DNA of 22,720 bases. Origin: a virus. Position numbers and translations under genes: made by a program. The stretch covers positions 1 through 22,720 of IMG/VR virus record IMGVR_UViG_3300013010_000076. One strand, 5' to 3'. Under the pieces are notes generated by a model. That model searched no databases. It was not told where the DNA came from and was given only the letters and a program-made list of their open reading frames with translations. Below are positions 6,624 to 14,528 of the stretch, piece after piece (the first letter of the stretch is position 1; the number at the start of each line of letters is the position of its first letter).

Positions 6624-6886
6624 GTACAGGTGTAGCTTTATCAATAAAGAAGGGTGAAAAACTTTCTACCAAACAAGGCGCAGGACTTACTGCAAAAGGT
6701 AGAGCTAAATACAACAAGGCAACAGGTTCTAAACTAAAAGCCCCCGCACCTAACCCAAAATCAGATAAAGAACAGGGACGGAAAAATTCCTTCTGTGGGC
6801 GTATGAACGGTGTACGTAAAAGAGCTAAAAATAATGACAGGGCAATAGCATCAATGAAACGATGGAACTGTCCACAGGTATCATAG
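6620..6886 (+). CDS. Small basic phage protein with GLTAKGRAKYNKATGS motif
   Basis: An 88-residue basic protein. GLTAKGRAKYNKATGSKLKAP (22-42) is followed by a Pro/Lys linker and then SFCGRMNGVR (57-66), a basic helix and RWNC (81-84). This arrangement recalls a family of small phage proteins (I believe DUF6321; the name should be checked) in which a LTAKGR block precedes a SFC-RM-G segment and a C-terminal K-W-C. C59 and C84 could pair or bind metal. It overlaps the 37-aa gene by four bases and is followed by the tail tube A gene nine bases later. A role in virion maturation or DNA binding is speculative. Confidence 0.75.
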   Translation: MSTGVALSIKKGEKLSTKQGAGLTAKGRAKYNKATGSKLKAPAPNPKSDKEQGRKNSFCGRMNGVRKRAKNNDRAIASMKRWNCPQVS

Positions 6887-6895
6887 GTAAACAAC

Positions 6896-7480
6896 ATGGC
6901 AGGAACAACACAATTAGATGCAGTCAACATTATGCTTTCTGCCATTGGCGAAGCACCAGTTAGTAGTCTCTCCTCTGGCTTGATTGAAGCAGAGATTGCA
7001 GAGACTATCCTTAACACAGTTGACAAAGAAGTACAGTCTATGGGCTGGCACTTTAACACAGAATTAAACAAGAGTTTTCCTAAAGATACTAATGGTGAGA
7101 TTATTCTCCCTGCTGATATTCTTAGAGCAGACTCAACACTAAAAGCCAATGCGCCTAATCTAGTGCAGCGTGGCCTTAAAATGTACGATAGGACTAATCA
7201 TACCTTTAATGTAGGTACTGATGCAGCCCTTGATGTTGTAGTACAATTAGTCTTCAGCGATGTACCAGAAGTAGCAAAGCGTTACATTGTACTACGTGCT
7301 ACTCGCATCTTCCAAGACCGTGTAGTAGGTTCAGATACCCTACACTCCTTCCAACAGGAAGATGAGAACCGTGCCTTTATTGAGTTGCGAGACTTTGATA
7401 AAGCAGCAGATGACCACAACATCTTTGACAACTATGACACCTTTAGTATTATTGATAGGCAGGGACGGAGAACAATCTAA
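6896..7480 (+). CDS. Tail tubular protein A (T7 gp11 family)
   Basis: Forms the upper ring of the short tail that docks to the portal and carries the fibres. The length, 194 residues, matches T7 gp11 (196). The N-terminal block with LDAVNIMLSAIGEAPVSSL (residues 7-25) and the later AEIAETILNTVDKEVQSMGW, then a FNT segment and a LPADILR block, are the standard family signatures. The start has only a weak ribosome site (AGGT at 6886-6889). The stop shares one base with the next start (TAATG at 7478-7482), so tubes A and B are translated together. Confidence 0.95.
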   Translation: MAGTTQLDAVNIMLSAIGEAPVSSLSSGLIEAEIAETILNTVDKEVQSMGWHFNTELNKSFPKDTNGEIILPADILRADSTLKANAPNLVQRGLKMYDRTNHTFNVGTDAALDVVVQLVFSDVPEVAKRYIVLRATRIFQDRVVGSDTLHSFQQEDENRAFIELRDFDKAADDHNIFDNYDTFSIIDRQGRRTI

Positions 7481-9819
7481 TGGCACTCATCAGTCAATCA
7501 ATCCCAAACCTTATTAACGGTGTATCACAGCAGCCACCCTCACTACGCCTAAATACTCAGGCTGAGTTACAAGAGAATGGTCTGTCCAGTGTTGTATCAG
7601 GTTTGTCTAAACGCCCAAGCTCACAGCATGTTGCTGACTTAGGAGTTATTTCAAACCTAGACAAAGCGTTTATCCACACTATCCGTAGGGATGAGAATGA
7701 GTTTTACTCTATGGTTGTGGATACTGCTGGTACTATTAGGGTGTTTGACAAAGATGGTGTAGCTAAGACTGTTACCAATAATGCTGCGTCCTACCTATCA
7801 GGATTAACAAACCCTAATGAAGAACTAGCTGCTGTCTCAATTGCTGACGCAACTTTTATTATTAACAAGAATACTACAGTAGCTAAAGCAGCTACGGTAT
7901 CCCCAACACGTAATCCAGAAGCATTGGTATATGTAAAGAACGCTGACTATGCTTCTACATACCGATTAAAGCTTACTAAAGGTGGCAGCACAAGTACAGT
8001 ACAATTTGCTACTAAGTCTAGTACACAGGCTTCTACAGCACTAACACAGAACGCAGAACGTGGCGCATCAACTGACTTGATTGCTACATATTTAAATACA
8101 TTCTCTGGAAGTGTTGTTACTACTTCTTACTATGATGCTATTACCAACGCATCAGCAGTATCAGGTTTAACATTGACAAGATATGGCTCTGTTATACACG
8201 TCCAGTCTACCGATGCTACAGACTTTGTAGTAGAGGTGGGTGACTCTCACGGTGGAGATCATCTTAAAGTATTTAAGGATGAGACACCCGACTTTAAACA
8301 ACTTCCTGTAGAGGGGCCAAACGATTTTGTTATTGGTGTCTCAGGTGACAACTCAAAGGCACAGGATGACTACTATGTTAAGTTTAGTAACGGTGTCTGG
8401 AAAGAAACAGTAGAGCCTAATATTGAAATTGCACTAGACCCTACTACTCTACCTCATAAACTTTCTAAACTTGTTAGTGGAAACTTTGAATTTAATCCCG
8501 CTGCTTTTGCAGATAGAAAAGTAGGAGATGATGACACTAACCCATTCCCTTCATTTGTAGGGTTTAAGTTAGCAGATATTTTCTTCCATAAGAATAGACT
8601 TGGAGTACTAGCTGACGAAAATGTCATATTTAGTAGTGCTGGTGAGTTTCTTAATTTTGACTTCTTCCGCAAGTCAACGCTAACCATTATTGATAGTGAC
8701 CCCATTGATGTGGCAGTGTCCTCTAATAAGGTTAGTATTCTTAAACATGCAGTACCCTTCAACGAAGCACTGCTGCTCTTCTCTGATTTAACTCAGTTCA
8801 AGGTAACAGGTGATCCTGTACTAACCCCTGAGACTGTTGACGTATCTAATACTACAGAGTTTGAAACAAGCCTACGAGCTAGACCAGCAGCAGCGGGTAA
8901 GTATGTTTACTTTGCCTCTAAGCGTGGTGCGTGGTCAGGTATGTGGGAGTACTTTGTAGATAGTGACACTGATACGAATGATGCTACAGAGATTAGCTCA
9001 CATATTCCTGAGTATCTTAACGGTGAGATTATTAATATTCAAGCCTCATCAAATGAGGATATGATACTAGCGCAAACCAACAATGATCCTACAGCCCTAT
9101 ACGTGTATAGATACTACTGGTCTGGTAGAGAAAAGCTACAGGCTTCTTGGTCACGTTGGGTATTTAGTGGTGATGTAGTAGGCATGTCCTTTAATCGTGC
9201 TGATATCTATATCCTAATTAAACGAGGTACAAACCTATTTCTAGAACGTATTAATCTATCAGTAGATGAAGCTACTACTTACACTACAGGCAGCTTTTCT
9301 ATACACTTAGATAGACGTGTTAGGTTGGAAACAGGTGGACTTACTGCTATACCTTATGTAGATGCTAATACAATCTATATTGACCAAACAGGTAAAATTA
9401 TTACTCTTGCACAAGTAGCAGCTAAACTAGCTAACTCTGAAAAGGTGTTTGCGGGTATCCCCTTTACTTTTAAGTATGAGTTTTCTGAACCAGTAATTAA
9501 GCAAGACAACAAAGCTATAACAACAGGACACTTACAGCTTAGAAATTATGCTGTGGTCTTCAATAAGACAGGCTTCTTTAATGTAATACTAAGACCCCTC
9601 AAACGTACAGCCTACACACGTACTTTTACAGGGCGTGTAGTTGGCAGTGCTGCTAATATTCTTAACTCAGCCGCTATTGAGTCTGGAACATATCGTTTTG
9701 GAGTTATTGGTAACGCTAGTGAAACCTCAGTAACACTTGAAAGTGATAGTCACTTACCCTGTGTATTCCAATCAGCAGAATGGGAAGGTTTCTTCCAACT
9801 ACGTTCAAGGAGAATGTAA
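7480..9819 (+). CDS. Tail tubular protein B (T7 gp12 family)
   Basis: Makes the distal nozzle of the tail, below gp11, through which the genome leaves. The 779 residues compare with 794 in T7 gp12. The N-terminus, with SIPNLINGVSQQPPSLRL (7-24) and then QAELQENG and LSKRPS segments, is the family hallmark. The rest is beta-rich with many Thr/Ser/Gly residues. No enzymatic domain is visible. The start overlaps the gp11 stop by one base, and the TAA overlaps the next ATG in the same way (TAATG at 9817-9821). Confidence 0.95.
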   Translation: MALISQSIPNLINGVSQQPPSLRLNTQAELQENGLSSVVSGLSKRPSSQHVADLGVISNLDKAFIHTIRRDENEFYSMVVDTAGTIRVFDKDGVAKTVTNNAASYLSGLTNPNEELAAVSIADATFIINKNTTVAKAATVSPTRNPEALVYVKNADYASTYRLKLTKGGSTSTVQFATKSSTQASTALTQNAERGASTDLIATYLNTFSGSVVTTSYYDAITNASAVSGLTLTRYGSVIHVQSTDATDFVVEVGDSHGGDHLKVFKDETPDFKQLPVEGPNDFVIGVSGDNSKAQDDYYVKFSNGVWKETVEPNIEIALDPTTLPHKLSKLVSGNFEFNPAAFADRKVGDDDTNPFPSFVGFKLADIFFHKNRLGVLADENVIFSSAGEFLNFDFFRKSTLTIIDSDPIDVAVSSNKVSILKHAVPFNEALLLFSDLTQFKVTGDPVLTPETVDVSNTTEFETSLRARPAAAGKYVYFASKRGAWSGMWEYFVDSDTDTNDATEISSHIPEYLNGEIINIQASSNEDMILAQTNNDPTALYVYRYYWSGREKLQASWSRWVFSGDVVGMSFNRADIYILIKRGTNLFLERINLSVDEATTYTTGSFSIHLDRRVRLETGGLTAIPYVDANTIYIDQTGKIITLAQVAAKLANSEKVFAGIPFTFKYEFSEPVIKQDNKAITTGHLQLRNYAVVFNKTGFFNVILRPLKRTAYTRTFTGRVVGSAANILNSAAIESGTYRFGVIGNASETSVTLESDSHLPCVFQSAEWEGFFQLRSRRM
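9807..9812 (+). promoter_or_regulatory. Shine-Dalgarno deciding the start of the 13-like gene
   Basis: AAGGAG ends six bases before ATG 9819. It favours that start over the in-frame ATG at 9780, which would add 13 residues and overlap the tube B gene by 40 bases. Confidence 0.75.
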
Positions 9820-10283
9820 TGCAAGTTTATGTGAGAGCAAGTACTCAGTCTGATGTAGATCATCTGGCAACAAACTTAAGACCAGAAGACACTGAAGAAG
9901 TACTTGCTTCACATGGCGATGTTAAGGAAGCCTTACAGCAGGGACTGGATGAGTCAGAGGAGTGTTGGACTATTGTTGTAAAAGAAACAGGTGAGATTGC
10001 AGGTATCTATGGTGTCGTAGGTTTAGATAACCTAACAGGCATACCGTGGTTGCTTACTGCACCGCCTATAACTAAAGTCTGGCTACCCTTTCTTAGAGGT
10101 TCTCTCAAATGGGTAAAAGAAACAAATAAGAAATATCCCATCCTAACTAATGCCTGTGATGCTGATTATAGTGTAGCTATTAACTGGTTAAAGTTTGTAG
10201 GATTTACGTTTATTCAAAGGCATGAAACTTGGGGTGTAGGAAACAAACCCTTTTTAGAATTTGTGAGGATACAAGATGTGTGA
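9819..10283 (+). CDS. Internal virion protein A-like (T7 gp13), GNAT-like fold
   Basis: A 154-residue protein at the T7 gene 13 position, between tube B and the 14-like protein. Its N-terminus (VYVRASTQSDVDHLA) and the strand-turn ETGEIAGIYGVVG resemble beta-strands 1 and 4 of GNAT acetyltransferases. The C-terminal VAINWLKFVGFTFIQRHE matches the usual F-K/L-x-x-GF turn of that fold. T7 gp13 has the same kind of ending (IRFLKTIGAVFHEE). In T7 gp13 is needed for infectious particles but is not known to acetylate. The typical acetyl-CoA loop (Q/R-x-x-G-x-G/A) is not evident here, so a structural use of the fold is more likely than catalysis. The ATG at 9819 is chosen on the AAGGAG upstream. Eight bases overlap the next gene. 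Confidence 0.75.
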   Translation: MQVYVRASTQSDVDHLATNLRPEDTEEVLASHGDVKEALQQGLDESEECWTIVVKETGEIAGIYGVVGLDNLTGIPWLLTAPPITKVWLPFLRGSLKWVKETNKKYPILTNACDADYSVAINWLKFVGFTFIQRHETWGVGNKPFLEFVRIQDV

Positions 10284-10884
10284 CCCAGTTACTATGGCTG
10301 TGCTTACAGTAGCACAAGGGGCTGCTCAATACCAAGAAGGTGTAGCACAAGCACAAGCACAACAATCAAGATTTGATGCTAACCGCTTGGCTGCTAACGA
10401 AGCTAGAGATTTAAAAGTACAGACCCTTAACCAGAGAGCTACTCAAGAAGCAGAAGCTGCCTCTGAAGAGAAGCTAGCCTTAAGCATTAAAGCTCTGGAA
10501 GGCGAGGGTGCTGCTCTGGTTGCTCAGGGTGAGTCAGGTCTTACTGGTAATAGTATGGACTTACTACTACAGGACTACGAAGCACAGAAGCTACGTGGTG
10601 TAACGACAATCAATAGAAACCTTGAGAATGTAGAGAAACAGATTGAGCTTGAAAAGCGTGGTGCATCTGCGGAAGCACAGAGTAGAACTAACTCTCTACA
10701 ACAGGGTGTAATGCCAAACTTCCTAGCTGCGGCTGTGGGAACTGCGGCTAATGCTACTGCTGCTTACAATGCAGGTAAAGTAGATCAACCAAGTAAAACT
10801 TATACCTCAGGCAGTAGGTCTGGTAAGGGTGATAATTATTTTAGTGGTGCCTCACAAAATCAGGGCCGTGGCCTTAGTCATTAA
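10276..10884 (+). CDS. Internal virion protein B (T7 gp14 family)
   Basis: A core protein inside the capsid; in T7, gp14 is ejected first and forms a pore in the outer membrane. The 202 residues match T7 gp14 (196). The sequence is mostly helical and coiled-coil-like: a short hydrophobic head (PVTMAVLTVAQGAAQYQEG, 4-22), a long Ala/Gln/Glu-rich helix, then GLTGNSMDLLLQDYE (a family segment), and a Gly/Ser-rich tail. GAGGAT at 10264-10269 precedes the ATG. It overlaps the 13-like gene by eight bases; an AAAGGAG directly after its end serves the 15-like gene. Confidence 0.9.
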   Translation: MCDPVTMAVLTVAQGAAQYQEGVAQAQAQQSRFDANRLAANEARDLKVQTLNQRATQEAEAASEEKLALSIKALEGEGAALVAQGESGLTGNSMDLLLQDYEAQKLRGVTTINRNLENVEKQIELEKRGASAEAQSRTNSLQQGVMPNFLAAAVGTAANATAAYNAGKVDQPSKTYTSGSRSGKGDNYFSGASQNQGRGLSH

Positions 10885-10896
10885 AGGAGATAGCTT

Positions 10897-13800
10897 ATGG
10901 CTAGAAAACAAGTAGAACGGTTGCGGCCTTCTGCAAGGCTACAAGCCGTAGCTCGTCCAGTAGAAACATATGTACGTCCTGCTGAACAACCTGCACCTAA
11001 GAGTGGTTTGGGTGAGTTTATTCGTGCTATTGCACCAGCAGCAGAAACACTAGCACAAGTAGAAAAACAAAAGCAGTTAAAGTTACAGCGTGAGGCTGAA
11101 CAGGGCATTGCATCTGCACGTACCTTTTCTGCTAAACTTTCTGTGGGTGCTGCTCTAAGACAAGCTAGGGAAGACTACAGGAACAACGAGCCTGACTACC
11201 TAGAGATGTCAGAGGAAGAAATAACTGCTAGACGTGCTGAGATTATGCAGCCCTTCCTACAGAAAGCTCAAGACTCAGGTGATGACCTACTATTTCAGGC
11301 TGTCAAGGGTAACATTGAGATGGGTAACCTTGCTTGGTTTGAGACTACGTATGATCCCGCTAAGTTTAAACATACCTTTAATAAAAACATGGGTACGGTT
11401 GGTGATGAAGTTATTGGTATCAGTGAAGATATTGGTTATGGAACAAAAGATTTTGAAGATGAAGATGGTGATCCCGCACTACAAGCAAACCGTCAATTTA
11501 GTCTAGATTTACAGAAGAAGAATATTGATGAGATTGTAAGACAAGCTTCTCAAGCCTATGGTTATAGCCAGTCTATGATTAATGATTATGTTATGGAAAG
11601 TATTATTGCTCCACGTGTTAGAGAAAATGGTAGGGATGCTGCATATCAGTGGGCTACGTCTGTCATAGGTAATAAGGGAGACTTGACTAAAGTTAGTCGT
11701 TACCAGAAACTTGTAAAAGCTATGAACCGTGACCTAGCTTCTTATGACTCTGAAAGAGCTACGGCTGGTAAGAACGCATACTTTAAATCAGAAGTACAAT
11801 CGCAAGTAGCTCAATTCTTAGAGACTAAACAAGTTAATTCAATAGGCGGCGATATTGTATTTGCAGACGGTACTTCTAAGTCCGTCAGTGAAAAGGACAT
11901 TGTTGCGGCTATTGAAGCTGAAGCTGTACGGCAGAACTTGTCAGAGGGTGATGCCCTACGTATGTTGTATGTACCACTACAGAGAGTTCCAGCCAAGGAT
12001 AAAAATGCTATCTTATCAGGCTTGGCAGCGTTTTCTGCTGGGATAGGTTTAACAGATGAAAACGTAGCTCTATCAGCAGCAGCCTATACATCTTATAAAA
12101 AGATGGATGGTTTTGACATTGATATGAGTAAGGATATACTCTCTGAAGATCAGCGAAAGCTTATGAGAGCTTTGGACTACCACATCGAAAAGGCTGGTGT
12201 AGGAGGCCCAGAGGGGCCATCTATGGGTGTAGTTAGAGAAGCCTTGGAGATGGTGCGTACTATTGATCTTAGTTTACCTACACGTAAAGCCAGTACTACA
12301 GAAATACAGGATGCTTTAGATAGAGGCATAACAGATATAAGCGACTTTGACGAACTTACAAACACAAGAAGTATGTTACCTTATATCCAAGAGGGTGTAG
12401 ACGTTTACATGCAGATGGGTGTAGACTTAGATAAAGCCACTATCCTAGCAGTAAAAGATGCACGTAAAGACTTTGCTATTGTAGAAAGTAGCATAGGCTC
12501 TAAACACGCTCTGCCTCTTCTTAATACTAATGTAAATCGTAATGGTAATGAAGTAGCTAAGTTACAGTCATATATTAATGAAGAAGCTCAAAGACCATCT
12601 ACAATTAATGCTATAGAAGCTAGGGGTGGTGCTGGTATAGTACTAACTCGTAGCATTAATCCTAATAAATTTACTGTTGCTATTATTAATGAGGATGGTA
12701 CTACTGTAGGAAGTCTTGGAGAGTTACCTGTATCAGTTGCCCTAAACCCTGAGACAGCACGAGCTATGATAGCTGAACGTATCCAGCGTACTTCTGAAGA
12801 TGATAAGTATGTCTCTGGTGTTATGGGGACAATTGATGATGCTCAGTTTGTAGGATCACCAACCATAACAAATTACTTTGGTGGTACTGGTAAAGTAGGT
12901 GAAGCAGGTACGTTTGAAGATTTTGTAAAATCACCTGTTGTTAAAGACTTACGAAAAGCCTTTAGTGTAGACAATGTTATACTACAAAAGATTTGGAGTA
13001 TGCGTCCTACAGCCGAAGGTATTGGCAGAGAAGTTGACTTCCTAAAAGAACAGTTAGACAAGCTTAAGGGAACAGGTAAACTTAGAGAAACAGTAACACC
13101 TGAAGCAGCGGCTGCTAAAAGAGCAGAGCAGGGTACAGGAGTTGGTGAGATAAATCTTATGAACGCCTTTACTGATATGTTTAGCGATGCAGGGCCACAG
13201 GCTTCTGAGGTTATTAACAAGATTGCTTCTACACTTAATCCTGTATCTACAGCAGCAGCCACTACCATTATGAAAGATGAGGGTTTTAAGTATACTCCTT
13301 ATGATGATATGGGTAAACAAGCTGTAGGACATGGCTTACAAATTGAGTCCCTTGAGCCTGATGAAAAAGCCTTAATTAAGGATGTAAATAATGTACAGCC
13401 TGAGGAATCAACAGCAGTAGTAGCCCTAAAGGTACAGAAGACATCTGACTATTTCACTGACGTAGTAGATGGCTTTAAGAACTTACCTGAGTCTGCACAG
13501 TCTGGTATGATCCAGATGGGTTATCAGCTAGGTAGATTTAACGTCACCAAACAGTGGCCTAAGTTTATGGAGTCAATTAAGGAAGCTGCACAGTATGCTG
13601 AAGGTTCTATAGAACAGGCTACTGCTCTTGCTAACGCTAAGTTTAATATGCTTTACAATGTAGCAGAAGATGGTAAAGTTACAGCTACTAAGTGGGCTAC
13701 ACAGACTAAAGACAGAGCTATGAGAGTAGCTGATGAAGTGGGTGCAGATATAAGTGAAACTGTATCTTCTACGAGTAAAGCACTCTTTAATAGTATTATA

Positions 13801-14517
13801 CCAGAAGCGCAGGCAGCTACAATTACACCTACAAAGATAGGTCAATTACCTGATGCTGAAAGTGTAGTAGCTATTGCTACATCATCTAACCCTGTACAAG
13901 AAGCTATGAAATATATTGGCATTTCAGAAAAGGTTAGAAATGAAGCTGAAGCTGTAAAAGGTTTCTTTGATAATGCTGTTGGTGGTGAATACGATCCCAA
14001 CAAATCTGCTTTAGAATTAGCTACTTCAACAGCTTGGTGTGCCGCCTTTCTTTCACAAGTACTACGTGACTCTGGTGTAGATGTACAGAAACAAATAGGT
14101 ACTAAAGACCGTTACGATCAAGTACGTGCTTTATCTTTCTTAAAAGTGGGTAATAAAGTAGATGTGAGTCAGGCTAAAGCTGGTGACATTATGGTTAAAA
14201 TACATACACCAGCAGATAAAAAAGCTTACTTTGAAAGTAAAGGTGAAAAGCTAACAGCTAATGCTCATGTAGGTGTTGTAGTTGAATCTAAAGATGGGCA
14301 GTTGTATTTCTTAGGTGGTAACACAGGTGATAAAGTAAAACTTTCTTCCTATGATATAGAGAAGAAAGACTTACGTATTAGACGCTTAAGTAACATTACT
14401 GATATACCAAGAGATCAGCTACCAAGCTTACTAGAAATGGAGTATGGTACTTTAGGTAAATATGCTGATAAAACTAAGAACTTCTTTACTAGCATGTATG
14501 ATAATATCTTTAGATAA
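10897..14517 (+). CDS. Internal virion protein C-like (T7 gp15) with C-terminal lysozyme-like and NlpC/P60-like domains
   Basis: Part of the ejected core that forms the periplasmic channel. The first roughly 640 residues are long, helical and low in cysteine, like T7 gp15 (747 aa), but this protein has 1206 residues. The extra part carries two wall-cutting modules. First, residues 790-960 look like a GH24 lysozyme: MKDEGF puts the catalytic Glu at E795, YDD the Asp at D804, then GKQAVGHGL (806-814) and a later helix ESAQSGMIQMGYQLG. The usual Thr of the Glu-Asp-Thr triad appears to be Ala809. Second, residues 1030-1170 have AWCAAF (C1048), AGDI, AHVGVVV (H1124) and LGGNTGD (N1142), the pattern of NlpC/P60 or TIGR02594-type Cys/His hydrolases. 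Together they would open peptidoglycan during DNA entry. The start has a strong AAAGGAG. The gp15 assignment rests on position and general features; the two domains are clearer. Confidence 0.85.
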   Translation: MARKQVERLRPSARLQAVARPVETYVRPAEQPAPKSGLGEFIRAIAPAAETLAQVEKQKQLKLQREAEQGIASARTFSAKLSVGAALRQAREDYRNNEPDYLEMSEEEITARRAEIMQPFLQKAQDSGDDLLFQAVKGNIEMGNLAWFETTYDPAKFKHTFNKNMGTVGDEVIGISEDIGYGTKDFEDEDGDPALQANRQFSLDLQKKNIDEIVRQASQAYGYSQSMINDYVMESIIAPRVRENGRDAAYQWATSVIGNKGDLTKVSRYQKLVKAMNRDLASYDSERATAGKNAYFKSEVQSQVAQFLETKQVNSIGGDIVFADGTSKSVSEKDIVAAIEAEAVRQNLSEGDALRMLYVPLQRVPAKDKNAILSGLAAFSAGIGLTDENVALSAAAYTSYKKMDGFDIDMSKDILSEDQRKLMRALDYHIEKAGVGGPEGPSMGVVREALEMVRTIDLSLPTRKASTTEIQDALDRGITDISDFDELTNTRSMLPYIQEGVDVYMQMGVDLDKATILAVKDARKDFAIVESSIGSKHALPLLNTNVNRNGNEVAKLQSYINEEAQRPSTINAIEARGGAGIVLTRSINPNKFTVAIINEDGTTVGSLGELPVSVALNPETARAMIAERIQRTSEDDKYVSGVMGTIDDAQFVGSPTITNYFGGTGKVGEAGTFEDFVKSPVVKDLRKAFSVDNVILQKIWSMRPTAEGIGREVDFLKEQLDKLKGTGKLRETVTPEAAAAKRAEQGTGVGEINLMNAFTDMFSDAGPQASEVINKIASTLNPVSTAAATTIMKDEGFKYTPYDDMGKQAVGHGLQIESLEPDEKALIKDVNNVQPEESTAVVALKVQKTSDYFTDVVDGFKNLPESAQSGMIQMGYQLGRFNVTKQWPKFMESIKEAAQYAEGSIEQATALANAKFNMLYNVAEDGKVTATKWATQTKDRAMRVADEVGADISETVSSTSKALFNSIIPEAQAATITPTKIGQLPDAESVVAIATSSNPVQEAMKYIGISEKVRNEAEAVKGFFDNAVGGEYDPNKSALELATSTAWCAAFLSQVLRDSGVDVQKQIGTKDRYDQVRALSFLKVGNKVDVSQAKAGDIMVKIHTPADKKAYFESKGEKLTANAHVGVVVESKDGQLYFLGGNTGDKVKLSSYDIEKKDLRIRRLSNITDIPRDQLPSLLEMEYGTLGKYADKTKNFFTSMYDNIFR

Positions 14518-14528
14518 AAGGAAAAACT

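Noticed and set aside
6592-7149. 185-codon open frame on the - strand
   Set aside because: It lies antisense across the 88-aa gene and the start of the tail tube A gene, both well supported; no ribosome site and no recognisable protein.
9780-9818. Earlier in-frame ATG for the 13-like gene
   Set aside because: It lies within the tube B coding end without a ribosome site, while ATG 9819 has AAGGAG and the TAATG overlap seen elsewhere in this genome.
12873-13268. 131-codon open frame on the - strand
   Set aside because: Antisense to the 15-like gene; hydrophobic, low-complexity translation typical of the reverse of Ala/Thr/Glu-rich coding sequence.
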